Source of the DNA: a bacterium
GTDB taxonomy: Bacteria > Bacillota > Clostridia > Oscillospirales > Acutalibacteraceae
Direction of reading: 5' to 3'
DNA length: 20,978 nt
NCBI GenBank assembly: GCA_004560045.1
Contig: SFWF01000019.1
Location: 1-20,978 of the forward strand
Numbering within the stretch: the first letter of the stretch is position 1; every line of letters starts with the position of its first letter. Made by a program: the position numbers and the translations under genes. The notes beneath the pieces are model-generated. The model searched no databases and was not told the DNA's origin. It saw nothing but the letters and a program-made list of their open reading frames with translations. Below are positions 13,400 to 20,789 of this stretch, one piece after another.

Positions 13400-14608
13400 T
13401 TGAAATTTAAAAAACTTATAACCCTTCTTCTTTGCGGAGTTATGTTTACCGCCTGTTTCGGTGTGGCGCCCCACGTTTCGGCCCTTACTGTATCTCAGGT
13501 TCAGCAGGAGATCAACAAGCTGCAGCAGGCCTCCGACAAGCTTGAAAAAGAAATTGCAAGTCTTAAAAAGGACAAGGCAAATCAGAACGCTTTAAAGGCC
13601 AAGCTCGACGCTCAGATCTACAATATTCAGCAGCAGATCGCCCTTTGTAACGGCAAAATAGAGGAGACCAACGCTCTTATTGCCGAAAACGAAAAGGAGA
13701 TCGCCGCCAAGAAAAAAGAAATGGAAAAGGTCGTCTTCGAATATAAGCAGCGTATACGCGCTATTTATATGGGAAGCAGTGCGGGCAACGGTGTAGAGGT
13801 GCTTCTCGGCGCCGAAACCTTCTCCGACTTTATATCCCTTTCTCAGGCCTCGCTCAATATTTCCAGAAGAGATAAGCGTATGCTCGACGACATTACCGAA
13901 ATGATCGCCGTAATCGAAGAGAAGACCGCCGAAAATAAGGCCCTTATCGAGGAGCAAAAGTCTATCAAGGCGACTCTTGCCGAAAAGCAGAAGAAGCTTG
14001 ATAAGCAGGTTACCGAAATTAACGGCGTTATCGCAAGCCTTAATTCCGACATTTCTGAAAACAACTCTCAGGTCAACAAGTATCAGCAGGATATTAAAGA
14101 ATGGAACAAGGTCAAGGAAGAGCTGAGCCGTGTCGACGACCCTGTCGATACCTCGCCCTTCGACGGAATCTTTACCTGGCCCGTTCCGGGATACACGAAC
14201 CGCACCTCCGAATACGGAAGTCGCTGGAATGCTCATCACGCGGGTATCGACATTGCGCAGGCCGGAATAGCCAACGCTAAGGTCGTTGCCATTGCCTCGG
14301 GTACCGTAAAGGTATGGTGCAACAGCTGTACTCACAACTACGGCAAATGGAACGGAAGCTCTATTTGGAGCTGCGGCTGCGGCGGCGGCTACGGAAACTA
14401 CCTTTCTGTAGATCACGGCTACTATAACGGAGTTCATTACCGTTCTGTATACGCACATTTAAGCAGTATCACCGTCTCCACCGGTCAGAAGGTCGGCAAG
14501 GGACAGCAGGTCGGCAAGGTCGGTACCACGGGTCATTCCTCGGGCTACCATCTGCATTTTGAGATCCGTAAAAACGGTACTGCCGTCAATCCTATGAATT
14601 ATTATTAA
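13400..14608 (+). CDS. secreted coiled-coil M23 murein hydrolase (EnvC-like, likely FtsEX partner)
   Basis: A 402-residue exported protein starting with TTG, 7 bases after GGAGGA (13387-13392). Residues 1-28 form a signal peptide, with probable cleavage after HVSA. Residues about 30-115 and 160-245 are two long coiled coils, as in EnvC, PcsB and CwlO. The M23/LytM domain covers about 255-402. Zinc ligands and catalytic residues are intact: His280 and Asp284 (HAGID), His353 (YAHLSS), and His384 and His386 (HLHFE), so unlike E. coli EnvC it is probably an active endopeptidase. Residues 307-327 contain an insertion with Cys307, Cys310, Cys325 and Cys327, ending in CGCGGGYGN. Position straight after ftsX supports FtsEX control. 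Confidence 0.93.
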   Translation: MKFKKLITLLLCGVMFTACFGVAPHVSALTVSQVQQEINKLQQASDKLEKEIASLKKDKANQNALKAKLDAQIYNIQQQIALCNGKIEETNALIAENEKEIAAKKKEMEKVVFEYKQRIRAIYMGSSAGNGVEVLLGAETFSDFISLSQASLNISRRDKRMLDDITEMIAVIEEKTAENKALIEEQKSIKATLAEKQKKLDKQVTEINGVIASLNSDISENNSQVNKYQQDIKEWNKVKEELSRVDDPVDTSPFDGIFTWPVPGYTNRTSEYGSRWNAHHAGIDIAQAGIANAKVVAIASGTVKVWCNSCTHNYGKWNGSSIWSCGCGGGYGNYLSVDHGYYNGVHYRSVYAHLSSITVSTGQKVGKGQQVGKVGTTGHSSGYHLHFEIRKNGTAVNPMNYY

Positions 14609-14615
14609 ATCTTAA

Positions 14616-14646
14616 AACAAGGGGCATTTCTTAATTGCCCCTTGTT
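14616..14646 (+). terminator. inverted repeat after the M23 gene, terminator-like without U-tract
   Basis: AACAAGGGGCA (14616-14626) and TGCCCCTTGTT (14636-14646) form an 11-bp perfect stem with a 9-base loop. No T run follows, so efficient intrinsic termination is doubtful; it may stabilise a 3' end or reduce expression of ctpA. Confidence 0.45.
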
Positions 14647-14681
14647 GCCCTATTGTAATATAGCAGTTTTTAAGGAGAATT

Positions 14682-15899
14682 ATGGAAGAGCAAGAGGCAA
14701 TACGGGAAGAAATACCCGAGAAAAAGCCTAAAAATGGAAAAAAGAAGCTTATTTTTACCGTGGTTTTAACCGCTGTTATTACTGCTTTTATAACCTTTTC
14801 CTTCTGTAAGTCTTATTTCTATATCGAACCGACGGTAAATACCAAGCTTACCGAGCTTCGTAATATCGTCGACCGCTACTACTACGGCGAGCCCGACCCC
14901 GAAATGATAGAAAAAGCTATGCTTGAAGGCTATGTCTACGGCCTCGGCGATAAATATTCCTATTATTTCGATATTTCCGATTCGGATAAGCGCTCCGAGG
15001 ACCTTAAGGGAATCACTACGGGAATCGGACTAATCGTCGTTCAGCACCCCGAAACCAAGAATATCTACGTTAAAAACGTCTATGATAACGCCCCCGCAAA
15101 CAAAGCAGGACTAAGGGTGGGCGATCAGATAGCCGCTGTCGATTCCAAGCTCGTTTCCGAGCTGGGCTATGCCGAAGCGGTAAACAGTATTTCCCGTGAG
15201 ATTGGAAAAACCGTAGACCTGACGGTCATAAGAGGGGATAAGACCCTTAATATTACCGTAACCTATTCCGAGTTTGTGTCACAGACCGTTTTTTACCGCC
15301 TTTTGGAAAACGGCCTCGGCTACGTCGAAATAACCTCCTTTAACGGAGAGACCCCGTCGCAGTTTAAAAGCGCCGTAAACGACCTTGTTGAAAAAGGCGC
15401 TACCGCACTTATCTTCGACGTAAGAGGAAACGGCGGCGGTACTGTGGATTCGGTTACCGAAATGGTCGACTTCCTCTGCCCCGAGGGTACCGTTATGACT
15501 GCCAAATACGGCGACGGAACCGTCGAAACGGTGGCTACCTCCGACGCTTCGGAGATCGACCTGCCGATGGTAGTTTTAACCGACGAGGCAACTGCCTCTG
15601 CTGCCGAGCTTTTTACCGCCTCTATAAAGGAATTCGGTAAGGGGGTCTCGGTCGGCGCCAAAACCTACGGTAAGGGCGTTATGCAGGGAACCTACTACCT
15701 TTCCGACGGATCCTCCGTGGTAATAACCATCGCGGAATTCTTCGTTCATAACGACGTATCCTTTAACGAAAAGGGTATCGAGCCCGAGGTCTCCGTGACC
15801 CTCACCGAGGAGCAAAGAATATACAGATATATACGTCCCCTGACCGAGGACCCCGTCCTCATAGCCGCTATTGCGAAGCTTGGTGAAAGTGATGACTAA
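14682..15899 (+). CDS. ctpA: C-terminal processing peptidase (S41 family, CtpA-like)
   Basis: A 405-residue membrane-anchored serine protease acting outside the cell. A single N-terminal membrane segment spans about residues 22-42. A PDZ domain (about 105-195) contains NAPANKAGLRVGDQI. The S41 protease core contains FDVRGNGGG, the nucleophile Ser306 in DEATASAAELF and the catalytic Lys331 in TYGKGVMQ. Family members process or degrade envelope proteins, in some bacteria cell-wall hydrolases or their regulators. Placement after ftsEX and the M23 hydrolase fits a role in controlling hydrolase levels, which is inference. AAGGAG (14672-14677) precedes the ATG. The stop overlaps the VanZ-like gene by 8 bp. 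Confidence 0.94.
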   Translation: MEEQEAIREEIPEKKPKNGKKKLIFTVVLTAVITAFITFSFCKSYFYIEPTVNTKLTELRNIVDRYYYGEPDPEMIEKAMLEGYVYGLGDKYSYYFDISDSDKRSEDLKGITTGIGLIVVQHPETKNIYVKNVYDNAPANKAGLRVGDQIAAVDSKLVSELGYAEAVNSISREIGKTVDLTVIRGDKTLNITVTYSEFVSQTVFYRLLENGLGYVEITSFNGETPSQFKSAVNDLVEKGATALIFDVRGNGGGTVDSVTEMVDFLCPEGTVMTAKYGDGTVETVATSDASEIDLPMVVLTDEATASAAELFTASIKEFGKGVSVGAKTYGKGVMQGTYYLSDGSSVVITIAEFFVHNDVSFNEKGIEPEVSVTLTEEQRIYRYIRPLTEDPVLIAAIAKLGESDD

Positions 15900-16392
15900 A
15901 AAGCTTGCTTTAAGAGTGATCTTCTGGGTAATTACCGTCGGCATAATGGTAATAGTTTTCTTGAACTCGGCTAAGGACGCGACGCAGTCGTCGGCAATCT
16001 CCACCGCCTTCACCGAGCAGCTTTTCTCGGTATTCGTCCCCGATTACGGCTCGATGGACGAGGCAAGCCAGCTTTCCCTCATAACCGAAATGCAGTTTTT
16101 TATCAGAAAATCGGCGCATTTTCTGTCCTACTTCGCTATGGGTCTGTTCTGCATACTTGCCTATAATACTTATGAGCTTAGCCTTAGAAACAAGTTCTTG
16201 TTTTCAGCAGCTACCTGCGTCGCCTTTGCGATTTCCGACGAAATTCATCAGCTTTTCGTGCCCGGCCGCTCGGGGGAGATAAGAGACGTGCTTATCGATA
16301 CCGCGGGAATTTTACTTGCTACTCTTACCGTCGCCGCTATAATTTACCTTAACAAAAGAAGAAGGGAGAAAAAGAATGAAAAAGGACACTAA
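15892..16392 (+). CDS. VanZ-like membrane protein
   Basis: A 166-residue protein with about four hydrophobic segments and the VanZ-family pattern: IRKSAHFLSYFAMG, then SDEIHQLFVPGRSGEIRDVLID followed by a last membrane span (given as two pieces: SDEIHQLFVPGR and RDVLIDTAG). VanZ gives low-level teicoplanin resistance in enterococci, but most chromosomal relatives have unknown roles. The start ATG 15892 overlaps ctpA by 8 bp. An in-frame TTG at 15871 would extend into ctpA without a better ribosome site. The basic C-terminal tail (KRRREKKNEKGH) is probably cytoplasmic. It overlaps the next gene by 17 bp. Confidence 0.85.
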   Translation: MTKKLALRVIFWVITVGIMVIVFLNSAKDATQSSAISTAFTEQLFSVFVPDYGSMDEASQLSLITEMQFFIRKSAHFLSYFAMGLFCILAYNTYELSLRNKFLFSAATCVAFAISDEIHQLFVPGRSGEIRDVLIDTAGILLATLTVAAIIYLNKRRREKKNEKGH

Positions 16393-18202
16393 TCAGGTCA
16401 ACACCTCTCAGGATACCTATAAACGCATCGGCCTTATAGCCTTCGGCGTCCTTGCAGGCATACTTATGCTTTTCTTTTTCCTTTTTAAAATAAATTCTAT
16501 TAAAAACGCCCTGCTGACCGTAGTTTCGGTGCTTCAGCCAATAATAATCGGATTTGTAATTGCCTACCTCGCGAATCCGGTAATGAAAATCTTCGACAAA
16601 TACCTTAAAAAGTTTTTCGTCGGCGCTTTAAAGCTTAAAAAGGTCGGATATACCATATCCCGAATGGTATCTATAATCCTGTCGCTTATATTGTTTTTTG
16701 CGATTATCGCCGTACTCGTTTACCTTGTCGTGCCCGAGCTTTATTCGAGCGTTATGTCCCTTATTCAGACCCTGCCTGCTAAGATCGACGCCGCCACCGT
16801 CTGGGTAACGGACTTTTTCGATCAGCATCCGCAGATCTCCGAGTTTGCGACCTCCTTCCTCGACTACGAGAAGCAGTGGGTGCAGACCGACCTTCTCGGC
16901 TGGGCTACAGACTACGCGGGAACAATTGCTTCGGGAGTTATGAAGACTGCGAACTTTATTTTCGATCTCATTATCGGAATAGTCGTTGCGGTCTACCTTC
17001 TTTCAAGCAAAGAAACCTTCAAGGCGCAGTTTAAAAAGGTCTTCTACGCCATAATGGGCCCGAATGCGGCCGAAGGAACCATAACCGTCCTCAAAAAGAG
17101 CAACGAGGTCTTCGGCGGCTTTATAAGCGGAAAGCTTATCGACTCGCTTATTATCGGAATACTCTGCTTTATAGGGGTATCAATTCTCAATATGCCCTTT
17201 GCGATACTCGTTTCGGTGGTCATTGGAGTTACCAACGTGATCCCCGTTTTCGGTCCCTACATAGGCGCGATCCCGAGTATCCTTCTTATAACCCTTGTCG
17301 ACCCTCTTAAGGGACTCTACTTTTTAATATTTGTTATCCTGCTTCAGACCTTGGACGGAAATATTTTAGGGCCCAAGATATTGGGCGACTCTACCGGTCT
17401 TTCTCCCTTCTGGGTGGTATTTGCCATCGTTCTCGGAGGCGGCCTTTTCGGTATCGTCGGAATGCTTATCGGCGTACCCCTTTTCGCCGTAATCTACTAT
17501 CTTATCAACGAGGGCGTCCGTTACCGTCTCGGAAAGAAAAGGCTTCCCCTTGAAACCGAGAACTATGCCAAGAGCGGAAGAATAGATACTATCGAACCCG
17601 AAGAAGAGGAAACGGAAAATCCGCAAGAGGAGGATCAGGAAACCGTGCGCAAGAAAGAGCTTGTTGAAAAAATGAATACCCTTGTAGACAGTATGAACAC
17701 GCTGCAGCATCAGCTTACTGCCTACCGCGAAGAAAATATGAAGCTTAAGGCCGAGCTCGCCGAGCTTCACCGCCTTTCCGAGGAAGCAAAGAAACCCGAG
17801 CAGGAGGCCGCCGTAAAAGAGCCTGAAAGCAACGGCTTTTCGGTAACCGAGCCCTTAGAGGAGGCCACCTTCGAGAATACCGTCCTTAAAGAGGAAAAGC
17901 CTATAGCCGTCGCCGTAAGCGAAAAGCAGACCATGGACACCGATAAAATAACCGAATACGCCGCTTTAGCCATCGGTTCTATAGTTAAGGAATCGGTAAC
18001 CTATGTCGACCTTATTTCTTCCTCCTCTTCTCCCGATAAAAAGGAGCTTTTAAACCTTATAATGGGTAAGGGAGAGGTCGCAAAAAGCGAGATATTCAGT
18101 ATTGCCGAGGGAGATGCTCCCGAGGCTACCAAGCGCGAGCTTATTGACACAAAACTAAATGAGACCGTCGACTACTTTAAAAGTGTTGCGGGACAAATTT
18201 AA
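16376..18202 (+). CDS. AI-2E-family transporter with long cytoplasmic C-terminal extension
   Basis: A 608-residue protein. Residues about 15-385 form the usual multi-span AI-2E/UPF0118 permease domain, with the conserved NVIPVFGPYIGAIPS and NILGPKILGDSTGLSP segments. Substrates differ among members (autoinducer 2, sodium-proton exchange, others), so none is assigned. Family members usually end soon after the last span. Here a further 220 residues follow: an acidic linker (406-422), a coiled coil (about 424-472), a Glu/Pro-rich linker, and a final segment (about 521-608) that looks folded and helical. AAGGGAG (16362-16368) lies 7 bases before the ATG. The gene overlaps the VanZ-like gene by 17 bp and ends 19 bases before the YerC-like gene. 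Confidence 0.9.
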   Translation: MKKDTNQVNTSQDTYKRIGLIAFGVLAGILMLFFFLFKINSIKNALLTVVSVLQPIIIGFVIAYLANPVMKIFDKYLKKFFVGALKLKKVGYTISRMVSIILSLILFFAIIAVLVYLVVPELYSSVMSLIQTLPAKIDAATVWVTDFFDQHPQISEFATSFLDYEKQWVQTDLLGWATDYAGTIASGVMKTANFIFDLIIGIVVAVYLLSSKETFKAQFKKVFYAIMGPNAAEGTITVLKKSNEVFGGFISGKLIDSLIIGILCFIGVSILNMPFAILVSVVIGVTNVIPVFGPYIGAIPSILLITLVDPLKGLYFLIFVILLQTLDGNILGPKILGDSTGLSPFWVVFAIVLGGGLFGIVGMLIGVPLFAVIYYLINEGVRYRLGKKRLPLETENYAKSGRIDTIEPEEEETENPQEEDQETVRKKELVEKMNTLVDSMNTLQHQLTAYREENMKLKAELAELHRLSEEAKKPEQEAAVKEPESNGFSVTEPLEEATFENTVLKEEKPIAVAVSEKQTMDTDKITEYAALAIGSIVKESVTYVDLISSSSSPDKKELLNLIMGKGEVAKSEIFSIAEGDAPEATKRELIDTKLNETVDYFKSVAGQI

Positions 18203-18221
18203 TTTGGGATAGGTAAAAATT

Positions 18222-18506
18222 ATGGATAAAAAACGCGAAATTTCCGCCGAATATTTCTACAAATCCGCCGCCGCTATCGAAAGCCCCGAGGAGGCAATAA
18301 ACTTCTTCCGCTTTCTCTGTACCGAGAAGGAGGTTCAGCTTATGGCTCAGCGTCTCTACGTTGCCAAGCTTCTTTCCGAAAACCGCGTCTATACCGACAT
18401 CGTAGCCAAGACGGGAGCCAGCTCGGCAACCGTCAGCCGTGTAAAGCGCGCAATGGCAAGCGATAAGGAATACTTCGAGCACCTGCTCTCTAAGGTCGAT
18501 GAGTAA
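18222..18506 (+). CDS. YerC/YecD-family TrpR-like DNA-binding protein
   Basis: A 94-residue protein of the TrpR superfamily, YerC/YecD group. A helical N-terminus leads to LCTEKEVQLMAQRLYVAKLL and then the helix-turn-helix region with YTDIVAKTGASSATVSRVKR (about residues 58-78). The family is small and widely conserved in Firmicutes. It lacks the tryptophan-binding context of TrpR, and its target is generally unknown. The ribosome site is weak (GGATAGG). It overlaps the methyltransferase gene by 8 bp, so the two products may be made together. Confidence 0.9.
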   Translation: MDKKREISAEYFYKSAAAIESPEEAINFFRFLCTEKEVQLMAQRLYVAKLLSENRVYTDIVAKTGASSATVSRVKRAMASDKEYFEHLLSKVDE

Positions 18507-19248
18507 TTATAATAATTTTTCTCCCTTTTACGATATTTTGACCTACGACGTAAACTATGCTAAAAGGGCGAAATACCTTATGGATATTTTCAAAGAGAAG
18601 GATAAAACACCTTCTCTTTTGCTCGATTTCGCCTGCGGAACGGGAAACTTTTCGGTAGAGTTTTCCAAAATGGGAATCGATGTTATAGGCGTCGATATGT
18701 CGGAGGGTATGCTCTGTGAGGCAAGGGATAAAAACGAGGGCCTCGAAAAGCCCGTTTTATACCTTTGTCAGAAGGGGAGCGAGCTCGACCTTTACGGTAC
18801 CGTCGACGGCGCCGTTTCCTGCCTCGATAGCCTTAGTCATATAACCGACTATACCGAATTTAAGGAGACCCTTAAGAAAATATCCCTTTTTTTAGAACCC
18901 GAAAGGCTCTTTGTTTTCGACCTTAATACCCCCTATAAGCATAGGGAGATTTTGGGCAACAGCTTTTATAAAACCAAGAAAAGGGGTGTCTCCTGCCTTT
19001 GGTCCAACCGCCTTAAGGAGGACGGCCTTACGGTAGAAATAACCCTTGATATAACCTATAAGACCGGACTCTTTAAAAAGGAGACCGTAACCGAAATAAT
19101 AACCGAACGCGCCTATACCGACGGGGAAATATCCGCCGCCCTGAGTGAGGCAGGCTTTGCCCTCGAAGCGGTATACGGCGAAAATACCCTCCTTCCTCCG
19201 AAGGAGAATTCCGAGAGAAATATCTACGTCGCAAGAAAGGTAAAATAA
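18499..19248 (+). CDS. class I SAM-dependent methyltransferase
   Basis: A 249-residue cytosolic protein with the Rossmann-type methyltransferase signature: motif I LLLDFACGTGNFS (about 40-52) and the acidic end of strand 2 in VIGVDMSEGML (Asp66), followed by CLDSLSHI near the motif IV position. The start resembles a common Firmicute group (NNFSPFYDILTYDVNY), close to proteins labelled methyltransferase type 11 or 25. The substrate cannot be inferred. The start ATG lies within the last codons of the YerC-like gene, and its stop shares one base with the hslO start. Confidence 0.87.
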   Translation: MSNYNNFSPFYDILTYDVNYAKRAKYLMDIFKEKDKTPSLLLDFACGTGNFSVEFSKMGIDVIGVDMSEGMLCEARDKNEGLEKPVLYLCQKGSELDLYGTVDGAVSCLDSLSHITDYTEFKETLKKISLFLEPERLFVFDLNTPYKHREILGNSFYKTKKRGVSCLWSNRLKEDGLTVEITLDITYKTGLFKKETVTEIITERAYTDGEISAALSEAGFALEAVYGENTLLPPKENSERNIYVARKVK

Positions 19249-20114
19249 TGGGAAAGCTTATAAGATGTATAACCTCCGACGGTCAGGTAATGGCTACCGC
19301 CGTCGATACCACCGATATAGTAAACCGCGCTGAGCAGATTCACAGAACCTCGGCCGTTGTAACCGCCGCATTGGGCAGACTCCTTACCGCAGGCTCCATG
19401 ATGGGCAATATGCTTAAAGGTAAAGACGACTCTGTAACCCTGAGGGTAAACGGCGACGGCCCTACCGGATCTCTTATCGTCGTTTCCGACTTTAACGGAG
19501 ACGTCCGCGGCTACGTTCAGAACCCCGTTGTAGAGCTCCCCTTAAACGAAAAGGGTAAGCTCGATGTAGGCGGTGCCGTAGGTAAAAACGGACTTCTGTA
19601 CGTCCTTAAGGATCTGGGCCTTAAAGAGCCCTTCTCGGGCTCGGTGCCACTCGTTTCGGGGGAGATCGCCGAGGATATAACCTCATACTACGCTATGAGC
19701 GAGCAGATCCCCACCGTTTGTGCCCTGGGCGTCCTCGTAAACCCCGACCTTAGCGTTAAGGCCGCAGGAGGATATATTATTCAGCTTCTTCCCGCCGCAA
19801 GCGACTCGACCATCGATAAGCTGGAGAAAAGCATTTCTGAGCTTCCTTCGGTAACCGCTATGCTTTCCGACTGTATGACCCCCGAGGATATCGTCCGCGC
19901 CGCCCTCAGCGGATTTGAGGTAGAGGTTCTTTATACTCAGGATATCGAATATAAATGTAACTGTAGTAAGGACCGCGTTGCAAAGGCCCTTATAAGCCTT
20001 GGCAGGGAAGAACTTGAGGCAATGGCTACCGAAAAAGAGGTCACCGAGGTTAGCTGTCATTTCTGCGATAAGGTGTATAAATTCAGCTCAAATGAGCTCA
20101 AAAAACTCCTTTAA
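19248..20114 (+). CDS. hslO: redox-regulated chaperone Hsp33
   Basis: A 288-residue cytosolic holdase, the family's usual size. The N-terminal domain contains IHRTSAVVTAALGRLLTAGSMMG-like sequence (about 31-53) and DGPTGSLIVVSDFNGDVRGYV (about 70-90, split by family motif GPTG). The C-terminal redox switch has the zinc ligands Cys237 and Cys239 (CNC) and Cys270 and Cys273 (CHFC). Oxidation releases zinc and activates chaperone function. It is the last protein gene of the long right-hand cluster. No clear intrinsic terminator follows, only A/T-rich sequence before the tRNA promoter. Confidence 0.97.
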   Translation: MGKLIRCITSDGQVMATAVDTTDIVNRAEQIHRTSAVVTAALGRLLTAGSMMGNMLKGKDDSVTLRVNGDGPTGSLIVVSDFNGDVRGYVQNPVVELPLNEKGKLDVGGAVGKNGLLYVLKDLGLKEPFSGSVPLVSGEIAEDITSYYAMSEQIPTVCALGVLVNPDLSVKAAGGYIIQLLPAASDSTIDKLEKSISELPSVTAMLSDCMTPEDIVRAALSGFEVEVLYTQDIEYKCNCSKDRVAKALISLGREELEAMATEKEVTEVSCHFCDKVYKFSSNELKKLL

Positions 20115-20143
20115 AAATTTTTTTAAAAAATTAAAAATAAGTG

Positions 20144-20172
20144 TTGACAAATCAGGGATGCTGTGGTATTAT
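20144..20172 (+). promoter_or_regulatory. promoter of the tRNA cluster
   Basis: TTGACA (20144-20149) and TATTAT (20167-20172) have a 17-base spacer. An overlapping perfect TATAAT (20170-20175) would need a 20-base spacer. The tRNA-Val gene starts about 45 bases downstream. Confidence 0.8.
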
Positions 20173-20217
20173 AATATTCGCCGCTGGAAATCATAACGAT
20201 ATTGACGCGAGCATAAT

Positions 20218-20293
20218 GGGGGTATAGCTCAGCTGGAAGAGCATCTGCCTTACAAGCAGAGGGTCACAGGTTCGAGCCCTGTTGTCCCCACCA
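20218..20293 (+). tRNA. tRNA-Val (anticodon TAC)
   Basis: A 76-base cloverleaf: acceptor GGGGGTA pairs with TGTCCCC, anticodon stem TCTGC/GCAGA with loop CTTACAA, T loop GGTTCGAGCC. CCA is encoded. Confidence 0.97.
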
Positions 20294-20296
20294 TTT

Positions 20297-20373
20297 GGCC
20301 TGGTAGTTCAGCTGGTTAGAACGCTAGCCTGTCACGCTAGAGGTCGTGGGTTCGAGCCCCATCCAGGTCGCCA
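20297..20373 (+). tRNA. tRNA-Asp (anticodon GTC)
   Basis: A 77-base cloverleaf: acceptor GGCCTGG pairs with CCAGGTC (one G-T), anticodon stem CTAGC/GCTAG with loop CTGTCAC, discriminator G, encoded CCA. Three bases follow tRNA-Val. Confidence 0.97.
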
Positions 20374-20379
20374 TTTTTT

Positions 20380-20455
<76 letters not shown>

Positions 20456-20458
20456 TTT

Positions 20459-20534
20459 GCGGATTTAGCTCATCTGGTAGAGCGCCACCTTGCCAAGGTG
20501 GAGGTAGCGAGTTCGAGCCTCGTAATCCGCTCCA
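20459..20534 (+). tRNA. tRNA-Gly (anticodon GCC)
   Basis: A 76-base cloverleaf: acceptor GCGGATT pairs with AATCCGC, anticodon stem CCACC/GGTGG with loop TTGCCAA, encoded CCA. A terminator hairpin follows without a gap. Confidence 0.97.
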
Positions 20535-20570
20535 AAAGGACGCTTAAAACTCCTTTAAGCGTCCTTTATT
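20535..20570 (+). terminator. intrinsic terminator after tRNA-Gly
   Basis: A perfect 14-bp stem (20535-20548 with 20554-20567; core GGACGCTTAA / TTAAGCGTCC) with a 5-base loop and a short T-rich end. It separates tRNA-Gly from tRNA-Cys. Confidence 0.85.
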
Positions 20571-20581
20571 CAACTGAATAA

Positions 20582-20656
20582 GGCACCATAGCCAAGAGGT
20601 AAGGCAGAGGTCTGCAAAACCTTTATGCCCCGGTTCAAATCCGGGTGGTGCCTCCA
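20582..20656 (+). tRNA. tRNA-Cys (anticodon GCA)
   Basis: A 75-base cloverleaf: acceptor GGCACCA pairs with TGGTGCC, anticodon loop CTGCAAA with GCA, encoded CCA after discriminator T. Only 11 bases separate it from the preceding terminator, so no separate promoter is visible. Confidence 0.96.
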
Positions 20657-20692
20657 GAAAAAACTCCTTGAGATTTCTCAAGGAGTTTTTTC
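20657..20692 (+). terminator. intrinsic terminator after tRNA-Cys
   Basis: A perfect 16-bp stem (20657-20672 with 20677-20692; core ACTCCTTGAG / CTCAAGGAGT) with loop ATTT. The 3' arm ends in six Ts and the 5' arm begins with six As. Confidence 0.93.
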
Positions 20693-20695
20693 AAC

Positions 20696-20789
20696 TAAAT
20701 CCGTCCTAACGGACGGGATAAATCCATCTTCGATGGGTGAAATCGCTTCGCGGTGAAATCCGACTTTGTCGGGTTAGGAGACGGATTTA
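20696..20789. repeat. first module of the array: long-range stem enclosing three hairpins
   Basis: TAAATCCGTC then CTAAC (20696-20710) pairs with GTTAG and GACGGATTTA (20773-20789), a 15-bp stem with a two-base bulge. It encloses the CCATC, CGC and CCGAC hairpins, giving a four-way, cloverleaf-like fold. The alternative is a local hairpin CCGTCC/GGACGG at 20701-20716, which uses part of the same bases. Confidence 0.7.

Noticed and set aside
13440..13460. Lipobox in the M23 protein signal peptide (FTAC)
   Set aside because: Phe at -3 does not fit the lipobox, and a standard signal peptidase site after HVSA is better placed.
13592..14458. 288-codon open frame on the minus strand opposite the M23 gene
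   Set aside because: It is entirely antisense to a protein with clear signal peptide, coiled coil and M23 motifs, and its translation shows no recognisable domain.
20081..20140. Terminator after hslO
   Set aside because: The AGCTCA/TGAGCT palindrome lies inside the coding region with a two-base loop, and the following sequence is A/T-rich without a GC stem.
19999..20196. 65-codon frame running from hslO into the tRNA promoter region
   Set aside because: It overlaps hslO in another frame and its end lies over the tRNA promoter and leader.
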